64,000 nt of DNA from JAEUJM01 sp964635055 (GTDB lineage: Bacteria > Actinomycetota > Acidimicrobiia > Acidimicrobiales > DATDAH01): positions 86,423-150,422 of the forward strand of contig CAZWMT010000009.1 in NCBI GenBank assembly GCA_964635055.1. Reading direction: 5' to 3'. The notes under the pieces were generated by a model that was given only the letters and a program-made list of their open reading frames with translations, made no database searches and was not told the origin of the DNA. Made by a program: the position numbers and the translations under genes. Below, in pieces: positions 60,730 through 64,000 of this stretch; positions within the stretch are counted from its first letter, which is position 1; each line of letters begins with the position of its first letter.

Positions 60730-61374
60730 GTGGGCCAGTACGTCGAGTTCCCCAGCGAGGGTGGCGTAGGCCGCGGCTACCTGGCCACACCCGACCACGG
60801 CAGCGCCGGCCCGGCGCTGATCGTCCTCGGCGGCGGGCCGGGTCTCGATCGAGGAGCGATCGCGGCGTGCGACCGATTCGCAGCAGAGGGCTTCACGGCG
60901 CTGGCGCTCGAGCCCGCACATGGTGACGCGGACCCCGTCACCATCGACGGGCCCGGTGGCGCTGATCAAGGTCCTGCCATTGCATTCCTCGAAGACCATC
61001 CCATGGTGCACGGCAAGGGTGTCGGGATCCTCGGATTCGGGAAAGGGGCGATGCTCGCCATGGCGACCGCTCGGTTTGCGCCCGACGACGTGAAGGCGTG
61101 CGTGCCCTTCTACGGTTCCCCGCCCGTGGGCGAGTACTGGACCGGCTCCCCTGTGCCTGTGCAGGGTCATTTCTCGGGCCGAGGCGGAGCAGTGACGCCC
61201 GAAGACATCCAAGCGTTCGAGGCGCGACAGAGGGACGCTCGTCGGCCGGTCGAGGTCTTTGTGTACGACGCCGAGCCGGGCTTCTTCGACGAGACGTCGT
61301 CGACACACAACGCCGAGGCCGCTCATGAGGCGTTCATCCGAGCGCTGTCGTTCCTGCGGGCCCGCCTCGGATGA
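60730..61374 (+). CDS. Dienelactone-hydrolase-like protein lacking the nucleophile
   Basis: A 214-residue alpha/beta-hydrolase of the DLH family. It has ALIVLGGGPGLDRGAIAACD and PVEVFVYDAEPGFFDE. The catalytic elbow expected as G-x-C/S-x-G reads GFGKG at 102-106, so the nucleophile is Gly104. The surrounding fold is conserved, suggesting recent loss or a non-hydrolytic role. It starts GTG 60730 and follows the PPOX gene. Base usage looks less extreme than in its neighbours. Confidence 0.78.
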   Translation: MGQYVEFPSEGGVGRGYLATPDHGSAGPALIVLGGGPGLDRGAIAACDRFAAEGFTALALEPAHGDADPVTIDGPGGADQGPAIAFLEDHPMVHGKGVGILGFGKGAMLAMATARFAPDDVKACVPFYGSPPVGEYWTGSPVPVQGHFSGRGGAVTPEDIQAFEARQRDARRPVEVFVYDAEPGFFDETSSTHNAEAAHEAFIRALSFLRARLG

Positions 61375-61459
61375 CCCGGATGGGCGACTGCGACGAACCG
61401 GCGCCCGATCCTGTTGCTCTGACGACAAGATCAGGCGCCAGTTCACGGGGGTTCGGCCC

Positions 61460-62671
61460 GTGACCGAGCTCGCTCCGCTGGTCGCCGGCGGGATCGTCGA
61501 GCGGTACCTGCTGCTGGGCCTGCGCCTCGGGCGCCACCTCGACGGCCTCGTCGATGCCTACTACGGGCCGCCGGCGTTGGCTCGCCGGGCCGCGGACGAG
61601 GCACTGGTGCCGCTGGACGCGCTGGTCGCCGAAGCGGGCCGGATCGTCGCCGACCTCGACGCGCCGGGCGACGTGGACGGGCTCGACGCGGGCCGCCGCC
61701 GCTGGCTGCGGGCGCAGGCCGCCGGCCTGGTCACCACGGCATCCAAGCTCCGGGGCGACGCCATCGGGTACAGCGACGAGGTCGAGTCCTGTTACGGCGT
61801 GCGCCCCCAGCGTGTGCCCGAGGACCGGTTCGCCGAGGCGCACCGTGCGATGGACGAGGTGCTGCCGGGGTCCGGGCCCTTGGCCGAGCGGTACGCCACC
61901 TGGCGAGAGGCCCAGGCCGTTCCGCCCGAGAAGCTGGGCGCCGCCATCGAGTCGCTGGCCGACGACTTCCGGGCCCGCACCGACACGATGTTCGGCCTCC
62001 CAGAGGGCGAGCACGTCGAGTTCGAGCTCGTCCGGGACAAGCCCTGGTCCGGTTTCAACTACTACGAGGGCGGGTTGCGCAGCAGGGTGGCGATCAACGT
62101 CGACCTGCCGGTGCTCAGCCCCACACTGGCTCATCTGGTCGCCCACGAGGCCTACCCGGGCCACCACACCGAGCACTCCCGCAAGGAGGTCGGCCTCGTG
62201 CGCCGCCGCGACCACCTCGAGGAGACGATCTTCCTGGTCGGCACGCCCCAGTGCCTGCTGGCCGAAGGACTGGCCGACCTGGGTCTCGAAGTGCTCGTCG
62301 GTCCCCGCCCCGAGCCCGTCGTGGCCGAGCACCTGCACCCGCTCGCCATCCCGTACGACGCCGAGGTGGTCGCCCGGGTGAGCGAGGCGGCCCAGTCGCT
62401 CGACAAGGTGCGGGGCAATGCCGCCCTGCTGTTGCACGAGGACGGCGCCGACCCCGACGAGGCGGTCGCCTACCTGCAGCGCTGGTCGCTGCTGCCGAAG
62501 GCCCGGGCCGAAAAGGCCGTGCAGTTCCTGATGGACCCCACCTGGCGGTCGTACATCAGCTGCTACGTCGAGGGGCTGCCGTTGTGCCGCGAGTGGGTGG
62601 GCGGCGACCCCACCCGCTTCGAGCGCCTGCTGTCCGAGCCGATGACGCCGGCGCAGCTCCGCGCCGCTTGA
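61460..62671 (+). CDS. DUF885-type HExxH metallopeptidase-like protein
   Basis: A 403-residue soluble protein. The zinc motif is HEAYPGHHTEH near residue 233, as in DUF885 (PrsW-like or S-layer-unrelated carboxypeptidase-type) proteins, with the downstream Glu in AEGLADLGLEV. Upstream it has GYSDEVESCYGVRPQRVPED. It is shorter than most DUF885 members (about 550 residues), with the N-terminal part reduced. GTG 61460 follows ACGGGGG; earlier codons overlap the DLH gene. The substrate is unknown. Confidence 0.8.
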   Translation: MTELAPLVAGGIVERYLLLGLRLGRHLDGLVDAYYGPPALARRAADEALVPLDALVAEAGRIVADLDAPGDVDGLDAGRRRWLRAQAAGLVTTASKLRGDAIGYSDEVESCYGVRPQRVPEDRFAEAHRAMDEVLPGSGPLAERYATWREAQAVPPEKLGAAIESLADDFRARTDTMFGLPEGEHVEFELVRDKPWSGFNYYEGGLRSRVAINVDLPVLSPTLAHLVAHEAYPGHHTEHSRKEVGLVRRRDHLEETIFLVGTPQCLLAEGLADLGLEVLVGPRPEPVVAEHLHPLAIPYDAEVVARVSEAAQSLDKVRGNAALLLHEDGADPDEAVAYLQRWSLLPKARAEKAVQFLMDPTWRSYISCYVEGLPLCREWVGGDPTRFERLLSEPMTPAQLRAA

Positions 62672-62694
62672 CCACACCACATCGCCCCCTCTCT

Positions 62695-62887
62695 CGTCGG
62701 AGCGGCTCGGCCATCCGGTTCGTCGGCGCCGCTGCTCCGCTCCGCTCGACACTGGCTCCTCCTTCGTCGGAGCGGCTCCGCCATCCGGTTCGTCGGCGCC
62801 GCTGCTCCGCTCCGCTCGACACTGGCTCCTCCTTCGTCGGAGCGGCTCCGCCATCCGGTTCATCGGCGCCGCTGCTCCGCTCCGCTG
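62695..62887 (-). repeat. Three tandem 70-bp copies of the dispersed repeat
   Basis: Units start at 62695, 62765 and 62835 with period 70 bp and few differences. On the minus strand each reads GGATGGCGGAGCCGCTCC, then ACGAAGGAGGAGCCAGTG. The same element is found at 7309-7367, where its AAGGAGG and GTG start ppx, and more loosely at 31659 and 39980. Confidence 0.85.
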
Positions 62888-62949
62888 CGCAACGTTGATG
62901 GACCGTCTGCCTTGGTGCGGTCGAGCAACCCGGACCTACGATCGGCCCC

Positions 62950-63888
62950 ATGTCCGAACGCACCCGCAACCTGCCGCGCCGTTCCTGCCTGTCGATCCCT
63001 GGCTCCAGCGAGAAGATGCTGGGCAAGGGGCCCAACATCCCCGCCGACATGGTCTTCCTCGACCTCGAGGACTCGGTGTCGCCCCTCGAGAAGGAGGCAT
63101 CGCGGGCCAAGGTGGTCGACGCCATCAAGAACCAGGACTGGGGCGAGAAGGTGCTGTGCGTCCGGGTGAACGCCTGGGACACCGAGTGGACCGCCTACGA
63201 CATCATGGAGGTGGTCGGCAACGCCGGCGAGCGCCTCGAGGAGATCATGTTGCCCAAGGTGCAGAGCGCGGCCGAGGTGGTGGCCATGGACCTGCTCCTC
63301 ACCCAGGTCGAGCAGAAGGCGGGCCTTCCGATCGGCCACATCGGCATCGAGGCCCAGATCGAGACCGCTCGCGGCCTCATCAACGTCGAGGAGATCTGCG
63401 CCGCGTCGGCGCGCACCGAGACCATCATCCTCGGCCCGGTCGACTTCTCGGCGTCGATGGAGATGCCGTCGCTGCAGGGTGGCCTGCAGATCCCCGAGTA
63501 CCCCGGCGACTACTTCCACTACCCGTTCATGAAGATCCTGATGGCGGGCCGGGCCAACGGCCTCCAGGTCATCGACGGCCCCTACGTGAAGGTGCGCGAC
63601 AACGAGGGCTTCCGCGACTTCTGCACCCGTACCCAGATCCTGGGCTACGACGGCAAGTGGGCGCTGCACCCCGACCAGGTCACCATCCTCAACGAGGTGT
63701 TCGGCCCCAACCAGGAGCAGTTCGACCACGCCTGGGCCGTGCTCGACGCCTACGAGGAGGCCACCACCACCGGCGAGCGCAAGGGTGCGGTGATGATGGG
63801 CGACGAGATGATCGACGAGGCCAGCCGCAAGGTGGCCCTCAAGGTCGTCGCCCGCGGCGAGCGCGCCGGCTTCACCCGCACCGCCTGA
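62950..63888 (+). CDS. HpcH/HpaI aldolase family, CitE/malyl-CoA-lyase-like
   Basis: A 312-residue TIM-barrel lyase. Conserved blocks are RRSCLSIPGSSEKMLGKGP, ADMVFLDLEDSVSPLEK, CVRVNAWDTEW, and the Mg-binding IGIEAQIETARGLINVEEI. It ends GYDGKWALHPDQVTILNEVF. This matches the L-malyl-CoA/beta-methylmalyl-CoA lyase branch of CitE-like proteins, cleaving or forming a C-C bond in a malyl-CoA-type thioester. ATG 62950. Confidence 0.93.
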   Translation: MSERTRNLPRRSCLSIPGSSEKMLGKGPNIPADMVFLDLEDSVSPLEKEASRAKVVDAIKNQDWGEKVLCVRVNAWDTEWTAYDIMEVVGNAGERLEEIMLPKVQSAAEVVAMDLLLTQVEQKAGLPIGHIGIEAQIETARGLINVEEICAASARTETIILGPVDFSASMEMPSLQGGLQIPEYPGDYFHYPFMKILMAGRANGLQVIDGPYVKVRDNEGFRDFCTRTQILGYDGKWALHPDQVTILNEVFGPNQEQFDHAWAVLDAYEEATTTGERKGAVMMGDEMIDEASRKVALKVVARGERAGFTRTA

Positions 63889-63914
63889 GGTCGACGCCGA
63901 ACCGAACGCCGAAG

Positions 63915-64000
63915 TCGAGGCAATGGCCCCTGGAACCCGGTGGCCATTGCCTCGAGAACGTCGGTGTCTTGAACTCGAGGCAATGACTGGCGGAACCCGG
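63915..64000. repeat. Hairpin repeat, one copy plus a partial copy at the window edge
   Basis: Perfect 14-bp arms TCGAGGCAATGGCC/GGCCATTGCCTCGA (63915-63928 and 63942-63955) surround a loop with GGAACCCGG. A second, diverged unit starts at 63974 and is cut by the window end. It lies just after the CitE-like gene, so it may also terminate transcription. Confidence 0.75.

Noticed and set aside
61334..62863. A 509-residue minus-strand frame opposite the DUF885-type gene
   Set aside because: It is antisense to a gene with a clear HExxH motif. Its start lies in the 70-bp repeats, and its composition is that of a GC-rich shadow frame.
62695..62887. CRISPR array
   Set aside because: The 70-bp units are continuous and nearly identical throughout, with no unique spacers.

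Overview
The window is very GC-rich, with frequent GTG starts, stop/start overlaps of the GTGA/ATGA type and an actinobacterial gene set: an FtsB-DUF501-Ppx relic cluster, F420-type PPOX and LLM enzymes, a WS/DGAT acyltransferase, PknB-type kinases, a SARP-type regulator and DUF3566. The best guess is a chromosome segment of an uncultured or little-studied Actinomycetota of the Acidimicrobiia type (Iamia/Ilumatobacter-like). That placement is inferred from gene content, not from a marker gene. One assembly gap of 100 N (11560-11659) lies inside an 18-bp tandem repeat. No phage, IS element, CRISPR array or rRNA was seen; there is one tRNA-Leu(UAA).

0-8.8 kb: the 3' part of an FtsB/DivIC-like gene, then a drug-type ABC exporter (ATPase plus two permeases), the small and medium subunits of a CO-dehydrogenase/xanthine-oxidase-type enzyme without a large subunit, a Dabb protein and an SDR, a DUF1707 protein and a MocA-like nucleotidyltransferase. 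DUF501 and Ppx/GppA follow, genes that normally sit directly after ftsB. 8.3-20 kb: DUF3566, acetyltransferases, enoyl-CoA hydratase, a PlsC-type acyltransferase with an epimerase, an amidohydrolase, an MFS exporter, a PD-(D/E)XK nuclease, the tRNA and a DUF2252 protein. 20-34 kb: CutA, a Ser/Thr kinase, pirin, three SDRs or related enzymes, WS/DGAT, a secreted zinc peptidase, a diiron-like protein plus LLM enzyme divergent from a TetR regulator, a second LLM enzyme, and an acyl-CoA ligase. This section looks like lipid and xenobiotic metabolism.

34-38 kb is a disturbed patch: a secreted propeller protein, then a broken DUF433/DUF5615 toxin-antitoxin pair, two fragments of a PPOX gene whose intact relative lies at 37.7 kb, and a PD-(D/E)XK nuclease with a C-terminal winged-helix-like region. 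38-43 kb: an ABC-F ATPase, an LpqC-like lipoprotein lacking its nucleophile, and fumarase.

42.6-51.9 kb is the most interesting region: a PASTA pseudokinase, a large SdrD/DUF11-type adhesin with an LPTTG sorting signal, a TasA-like/propeller fusion, a TasA/CalY-like fibre protein, a SipW-like signal peptidase with a C-terminal zinc ribbon, and a SARP/BTAD-AAA regulator. Two upstream regions in this block carry TCGAAxC heptamers repeated at exactly 11 bp, the spacing used by SARP regulators. I read it as a self-contained, SARP-controlled surface-fibre locus.

52-64 kb: two convergent M20 paralogues (one with a degraded metal site), an eIF2B-like protein, Tat-exported PhoD divergent from a second Ser/Thr kinase (same kinase module as at 20.6 kb but with a propeller ectodomain), a PPOX protein, a dienelactone-hydrolase-like protein, a DUF885-type metallopeptidase and a CitE/malyl-CoA-lyase-like enzyme. 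Several intergenic repeat families (70-bp, 62-bp hairpin, 18-bp tandem, 47-bp direct repeat) are scattered through the window.
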